Positions 43,660 to 54,931 of a stretch of DNA of 64,000 bases are shown here, in pieces. Source of the DNA: Cryptomeria japonica (taxonomy: Eukaryota; Streptophyta; Pinopsida; Cupressales; Cupressaceae). The translations under genes and the position numbers were made by a program. Location: positions 144,624,476 through 144,688,475 of the forward strand of contig NC_081413.1 in the NCBI RefSeq assembly GCF_030272615.1, given 5' to 3'. The notes below the pieces were generated by a model, which saw only the letters and a list, made by a program, of their open reading frames with translations, did not search any database and had not been told where the DNA came from. The first letter of the stretch is position 1. The number at the start of each line of letters is the position of its first letter.

Positions 43660-46497
43660 AAATTGTATGATCAGTGTTAGAGGTCGCGTTGGGTGGTCTA
43701 CCTCAATTACTCCTTGATCTAACAAGTCTTGAATCATATGTTTCAATTGAAAACATGATGCGGTTTTATGTCCTTTTGACCAATGGTATTCACAATATGC
43801 ATTATCATTCCACCAATGCGGCTTTACCAATGGTTTTGCCTTGATATCTGGTAACTTGATAAACTTTGCTTGTATTAATTGTTTCATTACTGACTCAATA
43901 GGTTCTCCCAATGACGTAAACTGTTGAGGAGGCCCTTCCCTTGATCTGAAAGGTTTGCGTTGTTGGTTTTGTTGCTGACCTTGTTGTTGATTATATTGTT
44001 GAGTGTATTGTTGATATGGCGGTTGTTGAGTAACATTGCTCGTTGGTGTTTGATTTTGTTCCATAGTTGACATATTAGGAGCACTCAATTTCTTTATTGT
44101 GAGCGGGGGTTGATTTGCATTCACCGCTCTTGCATCAACAACTCCATCATTAGTGACATTCTTGTTTTTGTACCAAAATCTATTTCTGTCCCCTGAATTG
44201 TTTGTGTTGTCACTGTCTTTGTTGAGCTTAATGATTCCCTTAGCTACAAGAGCAGTTTCAATGTTCATCCCTTTCTTAATGAGTTTCTCAATGGTACTGG
44301 GACTTTTCAATTTGAGTTCATACATCATTTTTGGGACCAAATTTTGAATAAATAAGTTCACTTGTTGTTCTTCAGGTATATCTAGGGAAGAACGACTATA
44401 CAAGCTTCACCATCATTGCAAGAAAGTCACTAATGGTTCACCTTGCTTTTGCTTGGTGTTGCATAAATCTGACATGGTCACTTCACTGTCAATGTTGAAT
44501 GTGAAGTGGGATATAAAATTTTGAGCCAATTCCGACCATGTCTTTATGTTCCCTTGCAAATGTGAATACCAATCCATGGCTTGTCCTATGAGACTTCGTG
44601 CGAACAAGTGCATTAAATATGTTTCCTCATAACTCACTTCAGTACATGCTGTGAAAAATGCTCGAATGTGGTCTTTTGGATTGCCATTTCCTTTATATTT
44701 CTCAAAATTAGGTGCCTCAAAATTCTTAGGGAAGGGAGGTATGTACAAGCTCTTGTCAAATGGATTAGGACATAAATCTTGATCTGTGTACAATTTCTTT
44801 GTTCCTTTGGTTTCTAATGCGTCAACTTGTCGTTGCAACTTCTCAAGCTGTTGCGCAAAGGCGTTAGGTAATGAAGATTTTGGAAGTTTATCATTCTCTC
44901 TTGGGTGTACTCTTTGTCGATACATCCTACTATCCATTGCCTGCTGATGCTCAGAAATTGTTGTCTTTGGTGTCTCTAGCATAGAAAGGTCTTGATACAA
45001 CTCTTGTTGTTGTGGTTGTACCGTGCCTTGACCTTGACCTTGTTGCTGCACTTCTTGTGGTGGGATCATCATTGGTAACCTTGGTTGATATTGCAATTGA
45101 GGGTGTTGTTGAAACTGCATGGACATCAATTGTGGTTGGGAAGTATGATAACTTGTTTGTCTTGGCAAGTATTGAGGCACATGTTGTTGTTGATGCTGAC
45201 GAATCAGAATTTGCTGACTTTGTGCCAATTATTGTTGTCTCAATGTAAATCCCATCATTTGCAAAAAACTTAGTTTGGGAGGTTTTTGTTGTTTCTCCTT
45301 GAGATGGGGTATGGCACTTGCATTGACTTGCTATGTTGTTTGTCCAATCCACTGTGGTGGTTGCAAGTTTGAATTAACTTGTAATGGTGCAGAAGACATC
45401 GCAACATGTTGAATGCGATATTGTTGCTGTTGTGCATTGCTTGTTTGCACATTCAATTGTGCCTTTTGTTCATTACTCAATTGTTGCAACATTTGTTGTT
45501 GGTGCAAACCACTATTTGTATCTCTTTGTGTTGCCATTATCGAAGGATCTATCACAATATTTTGCATAACAGGTACTTGAGTATTTGGCAAATATATTGA
45601 ACTTAATGGGACATAGGAACTTTGTTGCATTGTGGAATTGTTTTGGACATTGGTAAGATCAGACATTCCAGTCGTAAAGCTTTCTTGCATCTTAGATTTT
45701 GATCCACTTGTAATTATTTAAGGAATCATTTCTTGTTGAGGGACAACTGTCAATATTTGTGTGGCCCTTATTTGATCTTGTGTTAAAGGTGTTGTATTAA
45801 ATAACAGATTGTTTATTGTTTCAAATGATGACTTTTGAGGAATAGTCACTGTCAATGTTTTTGAAGCACATTTACTCATCAAGGTGTGTTGAGTTTCTTG
45901 TTGCACATTTTCTTCATTTGGATGTGGAGAGAAACTTAATAGCTCACTGCCTTGTTGTTTTTGCACATTAATTTGCTCATTTGAGGAGGTCACATTACTC
46001 ATCATGTCAAGATATTTTTGTGGGAACATCTTAAAGACCTTGCTCAAGAATTTATCCATCTTTTTTGTCAACTTCGGATCTTTAAGGAACATATCAACAT
46101 CATCGGAAGCATCAAAATCTGATGAAGAATCTAGTAAAACATTTGGATTTATTTCTTATTAAACGCCTTGATCTGAACCAAAACCTTGTGAAAGAGTTTG
46201 TTCCTCATGTAATGTTTGAATTTCATGTTGCAGGTTCGGTTGATTCCAGTCGAAAGGTGCATTTTCTATTGGTGTTGGTGGAACACTCCCATATCCTAGT
46301 TTCATGGGTACAAACAATAGCTCATATAATGGAGGTGGTCCAAGTTGAACCATTCCATATGGTGGTAATGATGTGTTTGATGAACCTTCAATTTGTAATG
46401 ATTGACTAGGTTGCAACTGTGAGTTTGATATGTTGTCAATGGGTTGATATGTTGGTTCGCCCATCTTCTTAGATTTTGACCTTGTTTCAACAGGCAT
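43660..46497 (-). pseudogene. Tat gag
   Basis: The likely start is the Met at 46497 (MPVETRSKSKKMGEPTYQPI). A long Gln/Asn-rich region follows over several frames (46159 down to about 44900). The retrotransposon gag domain lies in 45228-44413, with YIPPFPKNFEAPNFEKYKGN, NPKDHIRAFFTACTEVSYEE and MDWYSHLQGNIKTWSELAQN. After a frameshift near 44408 come LDIPEEQQVNLFIQNLVPKM and the zinc-binding CEYHWSKGHKTASC at about 43795-43754. Stops and frameshifts break it in at least four places. Confidence 0.82.
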
Positions 46498-48900
46498 GTC
46501 ACTATGCTAATGCGATATTTTTTTGGAATTTTTCAAGGATGATGTATGATATGCAACTAAATGTAACCTAAATAGACAAAAATGCAATCCATGGCAAGAA
46601 TGCAACCTATGTTTTTGGTTGTTTTTTTCAAAATTTTGACAAACTTTTTGGAATGCAAATCTAAAAAAAGAGAGCTTTAGGAAATTGAAATGATGTCTAG
46701 ACCTCAAAGAAAAAAAGGACCAAGTGACAAAAGGACAAAATGACAATGTCTCCCCTATATTCCTGGATACTAAGCTAGGTTTGACGAAATGACATTGATG
46801 ACAAAAGATAAAAGTTTGATAAGGTCTAGACTTCTTAACAATGACTTAGGGTTTATTCAAAGATTTGGATTACTCAAGTATGACAAAACCTAGTTTTTGA
46901 GACTATACGCAAGAAAGCAATGATTATGACAATGACTTAGGATATGATATGAAAATGATCTAAAGATATGATATGACAATGCAATGATAAGGATATGCAA
47001 AGACCAATGACTTGGAATATGCGAAATGCAACCTATGCAACCTAAAAGGAAATCTGACTGAAATATGACAATGAAATGCAAACTTAGGGAAAATGACCTT
47101 CGACCTAAGTGCAAAATGAGGTCACTTGCAATAAAAAGGACTAAAATGAAGGGAGATGACAATATGCCCTAGGACCTAAGTTGGACTATGCAAAACCTAG
47201 CCTAAAGTGACATGTATGTTGAGACAAAGTTTTTCAATGTGTTTGAAAGCCATGTTTTGAAAGTGTTTTGAACTTTGTTGGATGAATGTTCTCTTTTAAA
47301 AACCTTGTTTGGACAATGTTTGGGCTTGTTTGACAAATGATGTTTTGTGACAATTGTATAATTCAACTTTTGACAATCACAAAAGACAAGATGTTTGGAC
47401 TTAGACCCAAGACAATCATGCTCATTCACACATTTCTTATGGTAGGTAAGGATAGTAGGTACTTGAGAGGTAGACTCATTATGAGATTCAAGGAGAATAC
47501 ATAGATGCTCGACCCCACGAGCTCCCCTCCACGACACTCACTTCTCAGGGCAGCCAAGCATCAGTCCCCATGGAAATCTCCCCATGGCAAACTTAGTATC
47601 TCTTCCAAGTATCCGAACTCTTGCTTCTCAAGCAACTAGAAGGATTTTGGCCTCTAAATACAAGGTGTTTAATAAGGATTTCTGTTAAGTGCTACTCCTT
47701 GGTGTCACGCAAGCGTGATTGAGACACAGGCCCACCAAGATACCAAACAAATGTAGTCACGCAAGCACGATTTAGACCGTGAGGCCCTACTTAGATGTCG
47801 ATATGAGAAAGAGTCCAAGGGTCATCACTTCCCAAGTAACTACAATTCCCATGTAACCCTTCCTTCAAAGCTTTCGCCCATCAGGTATTTATTTATAGTG
47901 AGTTAGAATGCCAAGGTACTCTAGTTGTGCTCACTTTGGGTCGTTCCCCTCTCATGATTGTCACTTGCTTGCAAAAGAAAGCAAATGGTCGGGAAGGCAA
48001 GCCCTCTAAAGGTAACAAACAATCCAAAACATGAGAATGGTATCAGAGGTCTGGATTTCTGATCACCCTAAGAAGGATGAGAGCATACTCTCCTACTCCA
48101 ATGTCAAACTCGACAAGCAACGTGAACACATGTTCATTCCATCCTACTTAGAAAACATACTAGGTGCCTAATTAAAAATCACAAACACAAAGTTTGGTTG
48201 GAATATAAGGCAACCTGCAAAATCACTATGTTAGGAGTTTGATTTGTTTGGTCTTTGACTAGCGATCCTGCAAACAATTCATTAGTAGTTTGTGAAATAA
48301 TTCTTTGTCAAGCGTTTCGCCACAAAGCTACCAACAATGTTAGAGAATCAAGAGAAATGAATCACCATCAAAATTAATCCATAAAAGTTGTGATTCTTTG
48401 TCCTCTTAGATTAATCTATGTGAAATTTATCAAATTTACCACCCTAGATTAATGTAGATAAAATTTGCATGAATGAATGATTAATTTGCCAAGCTAAATT
48501 AATCTAGATGAAGGTTGCATGATTTTGTTTTTGAAAATTTTGACCATTTACAGCAGCATAATTGAAAATGTCATAACTTCCTCAATATTTATCCAAATCA
48601 CAAACCCTAAGATGATCTAGAAAGGTAAAAATGTGATCTAATATACCCAGAAATCATTTATTTTAATTCTGCACGAAATGTTTTATGCGATCAATTGATT
48701 ATGACTATTTTTTTTAGAAGAAAAATTTGCAATTTCTCCACAAAAAAATCTGCAACTTCACAAAACATTAAAAAAAAAAAAAATAGATCCAAGCATTTTC
48801 ACCATTTAATGTAGATAAAAATATTGTAAAACATCAAATACATCATAAGCTATGCAACCACAAACATAACCTAGTATATGATAATTCTAGCAAAACATTC
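46498..48900 (-). other. Tat 5' leader, no gene seen
   Basis: About 2.4 kb between gag and LTR-like sequence. No sizeable open frame with recognisable content is present. It is rich in TGACAAT-type words and A tracts. CACGCAAGCGTGATT and CACGCAAGCACGATT (near 47707 and 47758) form a short imperfect direct repeat. The LTR end and primer-binding site could not be placed with confidence; CAAGCGTTTCGCCACA near 48318, read in reverse, is one candidate site beginning TGGCG. Confidence 0.5.
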
Positions 48901-50286
48901 AAAAGAAGAAGGAAATAAAAACACTATTATACTATGCAAACCATATATTTGAGCTCATTCCTTGACCTCCATTCTCTTTCTCCTCCAAATTATTGTGGAT
49001 CTCACCTCCAAAATGCAAGTGTATGCAAGCAAGATTATAATTCGAAAATGATAGTGTAAGGATACTAGAGATGTGGTCCTTTGATTGATGAAACTCATCC
49101 AATTTATAGACAAATTGGAGAGAGGACAAGATTAGCATGAAATTGTTATTAGAGGCAATTGATTTCAAAAATGGCAAAATTGAGTTGAAGGAAGAAGGTT
49201 ATGACACCTTCTATGTCATGAATTATGACATATTGCCAATGCAAAGGTTAGAGGACTAAAAGCCTATGACATCTTGCTATGCCAATGGTATGACGCATGA
49301 GAAATTCATGCTTCCACCGAAGCACAAAAATAGGGAGAGACTAGAGAGGAATTGATTAGGTGGAAATTGAATTTAGTAAATTAGAAAATGAAGTGGAAAT
49401 TTAGGTGAATTAATTAATAACTTTTCATTCATTAATTAATTCACAAAAAGAGAGGGAATTAATTAGCCAATTAAATAAATATTTAATTGTGACAAGAAGA
49501 CTTAGGATAAATAAATAAATTATTTAACCTAGAGGGAAAATGACAATCAAGATTAAATGAATAAATAATAAAATCCTAGAAGATGAATTAGAAATGCAAG
49601 GACGACAATTAGGTCTTGACAAAAGATAATTGATGTAGGGTCGATTATGATCATGATTCTAACTGACAAAGGACCAATGCTGATAAATGATTTGATTGAT
49701 AAATTGACCAAGATTGATAAAGATATCAAATTGACAGGTGCCAATTGACGAGGAACAATGACTAATTGATCCAAATTGACACAATTGAAAAGAACAATGA
49801 TCGATGACAAATCGATCGCAAAATGACAAGATTGACAAGTTGACAAGGATCGATGACGAGTCAATCACAAAATGATGAGATTGACAAGGACCAATGGCAA
49901 ATCAATCGCAAGATGACAAGATTGACAAGAGGACAAGGATTGATGACGAATTGATCACAAAATGACAAGATAGAAAAGGAAAACGATCGATGACAAATAG
50001 ATCGCAAAATTGATGAGATTGACAAGAGGACAAAACCCTAATTCGAAAGCGATAAAAATGAGGAATGCAGAAGAAGGACTCGATGCTTGCAAATGATAAA
50101 GACCAAGTGCGCAACATAGAAGAAATGTTAATGCGACACAAAAACCCTAAAATAAGGCAATGCGCAAATGTTAAAGCATGACTCCGCAAGCGTTGACCAT
50201 TTTTAGATGTCTACATTTTGCCCCTCTTTGAGACAATGCAATTTCAAGCATTGTTTCAGAGAACAATAATGAAAATGCCCCAGACA
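48901..50286 (-). repeat. Tat 5' LTR (approximate left edge)
   Basis: The right edge at 50286 abuts A2 reverse transcriptase codons (LFLAY). The left edge is uncertain. The LTR holds the minisatellite at about 49680-50035 and GCAAGCGTTGACCATTTTTA near the right end. Confidence 0.55.
49680..50035. repeat. Degenerate minisatellite in the Tat LTR
   Basis: Units of roughly 41-57 bases repeat at least five times from about 49789, each with GATCGATGACAAATCGATCG-like or GATTGATGACGAATTGATCA-like sequence followed by CAAAATGACAAGATTGACAA. Looser copies extend left to about 49680. Confidence 0.75.
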
Positions 50287-50700
50287 ATAAGCAAGAAATA
50301 GTCTTACAGCTTCAATCCTAGCTATAGGTGCAAAAGTCTCTCCATAATCAATTCCTTCCTTCTGAGAATATCCTTTACAAACCAATCTATCCTTGTTCCT
50401 TATAACTTGTCCATCCTCATTCAATTTATTCGTAAAAACCCATTTAGTTCCAATAACATTCTTATTTTTAGGCCGGGGAACTAAAGTCCATGTGTTATTC
50501 TTCTCAATATGATCTAATTCTTCTTCCATAGCTTTCAACCAATATTCATCTTTACATGCTTTAATTATTGATACTGGTTCAACTTGAGAAATTAAGCATA
50601 CCTCGTTCATTGACAGTCTTCTTCTTATCATCACTCCATTGTTCTTATCCCCAATGATCTGATCTTCTAAATGATTTAATCTCACATACCTAGGAGTCTT
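50287..50700 (-). pseudogene. A2 reverse transcriptase, N-terminal part
   Basis: Frame 50685-50203 reads [60 protein letters not shown] and [11 protein letters not shown], after which it changes into Tat LTR sequence at 50286. The rest of the domain resumes at 38078. About nine codons (VAHKNYKVY region) are missing between the two parts. Confidence 0.87.
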
Positions 50701-52320
50701 CTAACTCTTTGTTCCTCTTGCCGGTTCTTTAGTTACTGTTGAATTTTTTGATACTACTGGAGTAACGGGTTCAACATTCTATTCTGATAAAGGTGCTATT
50801 GGTTCAGATATAATCATTTCCTCCATCATTTCTTGCTTATAAACTCTAATTTGACTTATATTCAACTCATCCACCTTGATATTAGCACTCTCCATAATTC
50901 TCTATAATTTCTTGTTATAGCATCTATATAATTTTCTTTCATTAGAATAACCAATAAATATGCCTTCATCACATATAGGATCAAATTTTCCAATGATACC
51001 ATCTCTCATTATATAACATTTACTACCAAAGATTCTAAAATACTTAACTGTAGGTTTATTGTGAAACTATAATTCATAAGGTGTCTTACCGATTTCTTCT
51101 TTGATATGTACTCTATTGAATGTATAAACTATTGTGCTCACTGCTTCTCTCTGGTAGATATGAATTAGACTAGATTCCATCATCATTGTTCTATCAACAT
51201 CCAAGATAGTTTTGTTCTTCCTTTACACAACTCCATTCTGCTAAGGTGTTCGGGGAGCAGAAAATTGTCTCCTAATACCATTCATCTCACAAAAGTTCTT
51301 AAACTCACCAGATGTAAATTCTCCACCATGATCTGACCTCAAACATTTAATCTTCAATCCTGTCTCAGTTTTCACTTTAGCCTTAAATATTATAAACTTT
51401 TCAAAACCCTCAGATTTCTCCCTTAGAAAAGCAACCCGCATCATTTTAGAATAATCATCAATGATTAGCATAAAATATCTATCACCTTCAAATTTTTTTA
51501 ACTCTAGCAGGGCACACAAATCAGTATGAATAAGATCAAGAAAATCATTAAATTTATCTTGTATAGTCCTAAAAGAGGTTTTGACCTATTTTCCTATTTG
51601 ACATTCTTTACATATCGGCTTATAGGGCTTCACAATCTTAGGTATATCTCTAACTGCCTTAGTTGAACTGATCTTTACAATGCAATCAAAATTCACATGA
51701 CATAGCCTTTTATGCCATAGCCAACTCTCATCAATTTGTGCAATCAAACATGTCTTCTCACCGAAATTCAAATGAAATATATTACCTTTTGTTTGTGTAC
51801 CGGTTGAAATCTCCAAACCAGATCTATTAATGATTTTGCATTTTCCATCCTTGAATTGTAATTGAAATCCCTTATCCACCAATTATCCTACAGTCATAAT
51901 ATTATGCTTCAAACCTTCGAGAAAATAAACATTATCAATATCGTGCTTACCACCCAATGATATAGTTCCTTTTCCTTTGATCATACATGTTTTGTCATCT
52001 CCAAATCTAACCAGACCACCATCAAATTCTTGCAAAGATAGAAACTTCCTTTTATCTCCATTCATATGATGTGAACATCCACTGTCAATTACCCATTCAT
52101 TCTTGTCTTCAATTTTAAGAGCAAGTACCTTCTCTTTAGGTACATTCTCTTCCAGTGCCCGAACATCTTCCTTGATATCCAAGAACACCCACTCCTTCCC
52201 ATTGCCAGAACCACTAGTAGAGTCTTTTGTTGGTTCATCATCAGAGTTAGTCACACCTTCCCCATTTGCTATGTAACATGATTTATCTCTATTTTTCCTA
52301 TACTTATAGTTGTTATGATA
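50701..52320 (-). pseudogene. A2 protease-integrase
   Basis: Protease motif NEWVIDSGCSHHMNGDKRKF near 52110-52050 is followed by FDGGLVRFGDDKTC and GKGTISLGGKHDIDNVYFLE. A stop at 51883 follows. GAG-pre-integrase has WHKRLCHVNFDC and CKECQIGK (about 51720-51590). The integrase core has decayed HTDLC, then FEGDRYFMLIIDDYSKMMRV, RSDHGGEFTSGEF and NGIRRQFSAPRTP near 51260. The C-terminal part and linker down to 50701 are readable only in pieces. Confidence 0.8.
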
Positions 52321-53388
52321 TCAAGAGTTAGGCTTAAAGGATCTTCTAACTATTTCTTCAAATCTTGAATGCCTTTTAGGACATCTAGATGCAAAATGAC
52401 CAATCTTAATACATGCAAAACATTTAAAAGGTGCTTTTCCTTCATACTTACTTCCTACCTCTCCTTTAGGTACTCTTCTAGAAAATAGTGCTTCAAGTTT
52501 ATCAAAATCATCATCTTCTCTCTTCATATCACCCAATTCCTTTGCATATAAAGCTTTCCAATCTTTTTTTCTGGTTGATGATGTAGATGCATGAAAAGAA
52601 GGTTCAGACTTCATAGATTTAGAAGGTCCAAATTCTTCAAGCTGAAAAGAAGATAATTTCCTAACCAAGGTATCTTTGTTGATAAAAGTATTAGCCATTG
52701 TTATCAATTTATTAATTGCAGTAGCCTTCATCTTGTAAGCCAGTGGTAGGGCTCTTAGAACTTTAGAAATAATTTCATCTTCACTCAGAGTTCCACCACA
52801 ACATTGAATTCACATAGGAATCTCATTTACCCTTTCCATGAATGTAGTAATCTTGTCATCTTCTTCCATCTTCAGGTTTTCATATCTCACTTGGTAAAAT
52901 GATGAGGATGGTGTGGTTGATGCTATCTATCACTATATTTTTTGATAGCTAACTATTTAGTGATTGTATTGACTGAATGAAGGAGTTACACTATTGTAGA
53001 TTCTATATTAATTATTTCTGTATACCTTTTAGCAATCTTGATAGTAGGATCAACTTCATTAAGAGTCTCCAACTTATCCCATATAACCTTTGCAGATGAT
53101 TTGTTAGTTAATCCCATTATTTTCTGATAAGAAAGTGCACACAAGAGGGCTTTCTCCATAATCATTCTCAAGCTCCTTATCCAAGTTTGTTGAAGGAGGG
53201 TTGCCAGATGTTGGATTATAAGGTGTAACACCATTCTATGTGATCTCCCAAATCTCCTTTCCAAGACATCTCAGATGAGTCTTCATCTAAATCTTCCATA
53301 CTTTGTAATTTGTTCCATCAAGCCTAGGAATATCTCTCTGAAAGATAGCTCCAGATGAACTAGATGAACTTGAACTATTAGTCACCAT
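52321..53388 (-). pseudogene. A2 gag with a small insertion
   Basis: The start is the reverse complement of 53386-53388, 58 bases from the LTR. WDKLETLNEVDPTIKIAKR is near 53090-53035, then about 130 foreign bases (52897-53030) replace the dozen or so expected, after which YQVRYENLKMEEDD resumes. The C-terminal part (52731-52321) has KATAINKLITMANTFINKDT, KAPFKCFACIKIGHFASRCP, a CCHC knuckle intact in its Cys and His positions, and the end RRSFKPNS. Confidence 0.83.
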
Positions 53389-53446
53389 AGGATCTTTCTC
53401 AAGTAGTTAAGATTTATACAAAGAAGACCAGTGATCTGATACCAAT
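53389..53446 (-). promoter_or_regulatory. A2 primer-binding site and leader
   Basis: Minus-strand TGGTATCAGATC (53444-53433) is a degraded tRNA-iMet site. The leader keeps the ATAAATCTTAACTACTTGAG version of the block shared with A0, B, C and D. Confidence 0.75.
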
Positions 53447-54677
53447 TGTTAGATAGTTCAAATAACCAGAAGACGATTGAGAGGGGGGGGGCTGAATTGG
53501 TGGTCACAAATTACCAAAACATTAGCAATTAAAAATTTAATATTGGAACTCAAAACATTAATACCAAAATTCTTAAACCAAATACCAAAATATTTGATAA
53601 ATGAATTAAGCATTAAAAATAATCAGAGAATAAATACCATCCACATGACACCAAGATTTATATATGGAAAACCTAGTAAAGGGAAAAACCATGGTGGGAA
53701 GCTTACCCATAGTTAGATAATACTTCTATAGTAAGTATGTGAATTACAATTGAGGTGCCTGCACTTGCAGGAAGGCCAACAACCTAGAGCACACTACTAA
53801 TCACAAAAGGAGTCTCACTGACTACATATAAATCTAGACTAAAATCTAGAAGAATGAATGAACTGCAAAGATAGCATCTCCTATGTTTGAGTACAGTTCT
53901 GGTTAAGCTCAATACCAGAGGAGTCAATCCTCTTATATAAACCCAACTCGATCACCAATGATCAACCAAATACTCTTCCTGAATGATATTACATTATTCA
54001 TACATTACATATCCTCACATATCCCATACCATGATGATCTACAATGAGATCTTACATCATATATATAAACCCTTGACCATAAATAATCAAGTTCAGCCAC
54101 CAGACAATAAAATAATTACATAATTACAAAACATGTCATCCTTAGGCCAAAACAATAATATCCAACCTATAAGACATCCCAAAAAGACATTGAGAGGTCC
54201 AATCCACAAGTTACATTAAGACGGTCCATGACCTAGATCAACCAGGACCCAATATTGGTCCACATGCTAAAGCAATGATCCCAATCTGCCATCTCAAACA
54301 TGATCACCATCAACATCTTGAATCCATACCAGAAGCTGCACCAACACCACTTATGCAATTCACCAAAGATCTTCATCAAAGCTCTTCCAGTGAAACCCTC
54401 ATCGGAACCACAAACCAAGCTTCCAAGCAAACAAGATAACATTCGATTACCTGAACAAAACCAACTAACTGAATATAAACATGAGTAGTATGAATAAGCC
54501 AATTACATAACCAAATTATACCAGAGCATACCGGATCATGCTGGATCCAATCCAACCAGAAAGCACACAACCTACCAAGACCAGAAGGGTGCTGATAAAG
54601 CATCCAAATTAGATAGTGTTGACATCAATGACAAAACATAAATGCAACTCATAATCAATTCCTCTAAATGGCCAACT
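53447..54677 (-). repeat. 5' LTR of A2
   Basis: It is 1231 bases, starting TGTTAGATAGTTCAAATAAC and ending TGGCCAACT, where CCAACA is expected. The ACTTT duplication follows. Confidence 0.85.
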
Positions 54678-54931
54678 ACTTTATCCATATAACTTGTGAT
54701 GCAGAGGTTGGCAACAATAGGGTGATAAACCCACCTACACACCTTGGTCTTCTTTACCTTGAGCCTCTCTCAAGGCTATAATCACACCTCAAATGTGAAA
54801 TTGGACTTTTACCCCTAACAAGGGATGGCACAACACTTCTACATACTTCCTAAGGCCTATCAAGATATCCCATAATGCTGTTTTGAAACACAAGGCAAAT
54901 ATTTGCTTTAGAGGCCTAGAAAAGCCTACCA

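Larger units (their letters stand above)
38451..50286 (-). mobile_element. Tat-lineage Ty3/gypsy element with dual RNase H
   Basis: In minus orientation: LTR with right edge at about 50286 (starting TGTCTGGGGCATTTTC), long leader, gag, protease, linker, reverse transcriptase, RNase H, a second archaeal-type RNase H, and integrase. The second RNase H before integrase is the established mark of the Tat lineage. The 3' end is missing: the integrase breaks off at 38451 into an inverted copia fragment, and no clean 3' LTR or target duplication is visible. Purine-rich CAAAGAGGGGCAAAA sits just 5' of TGTAGACATC near 50213, so an alternative LTR start there cannot be excluded. Confidence 0.82.
35269..54677 (-). 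mobile_element. Ty1/copia element A2, split by a Tat gypsy
   Basis: In minus orientation: 5' LTR 53447-54677, primer-binding site, gag, protease, integrase and reverse transcriptase start (to 50287), then the Tat insertion with rearranged junction, then reverse transcriptase end and RNase H (38078-36864), polypurine tracts and 3' LTR 35269-36455. Flanking GCTTT (35264-35268) and ACTTT (54678-54682) are a likely 5-base duplication with one change, and the flanks join into A1 RNase H. Confidence 0.83.
34484..54696 (-). mobile_element. Ty1/copia element A1, remnant split by A2
   Basis: The visible parts are an LTR fragment (34484-34621), the 3' untranslated region and RNase H end (34622-35268), and a short continuation of RNase H at 54683-54696 (TATCCATATAACTTG, matching CATCCATAGAACCTG in A2 at 37148). 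Between them A2 is inserted with a GCTTT/ACTTT duplication. Beyond 54696 the sequence changes to what appears to be the end of chromovirus G. Confidence 0.65.

Noticed and set aside
44951-45690. Several overlapping plus and minus frames in the Tat gag region, including His/Gln- and Leu/Val-rich proteins
   Set aside because: CAA/CAG/TTG-rich sequence opens all frames. Only the frames joined to the gag domain are kept.
49680-50035. CRISPR-like array
   Set aside because: Units are degenerate, of unequal length and without distinct spacers, and lie inside a plant LTR.
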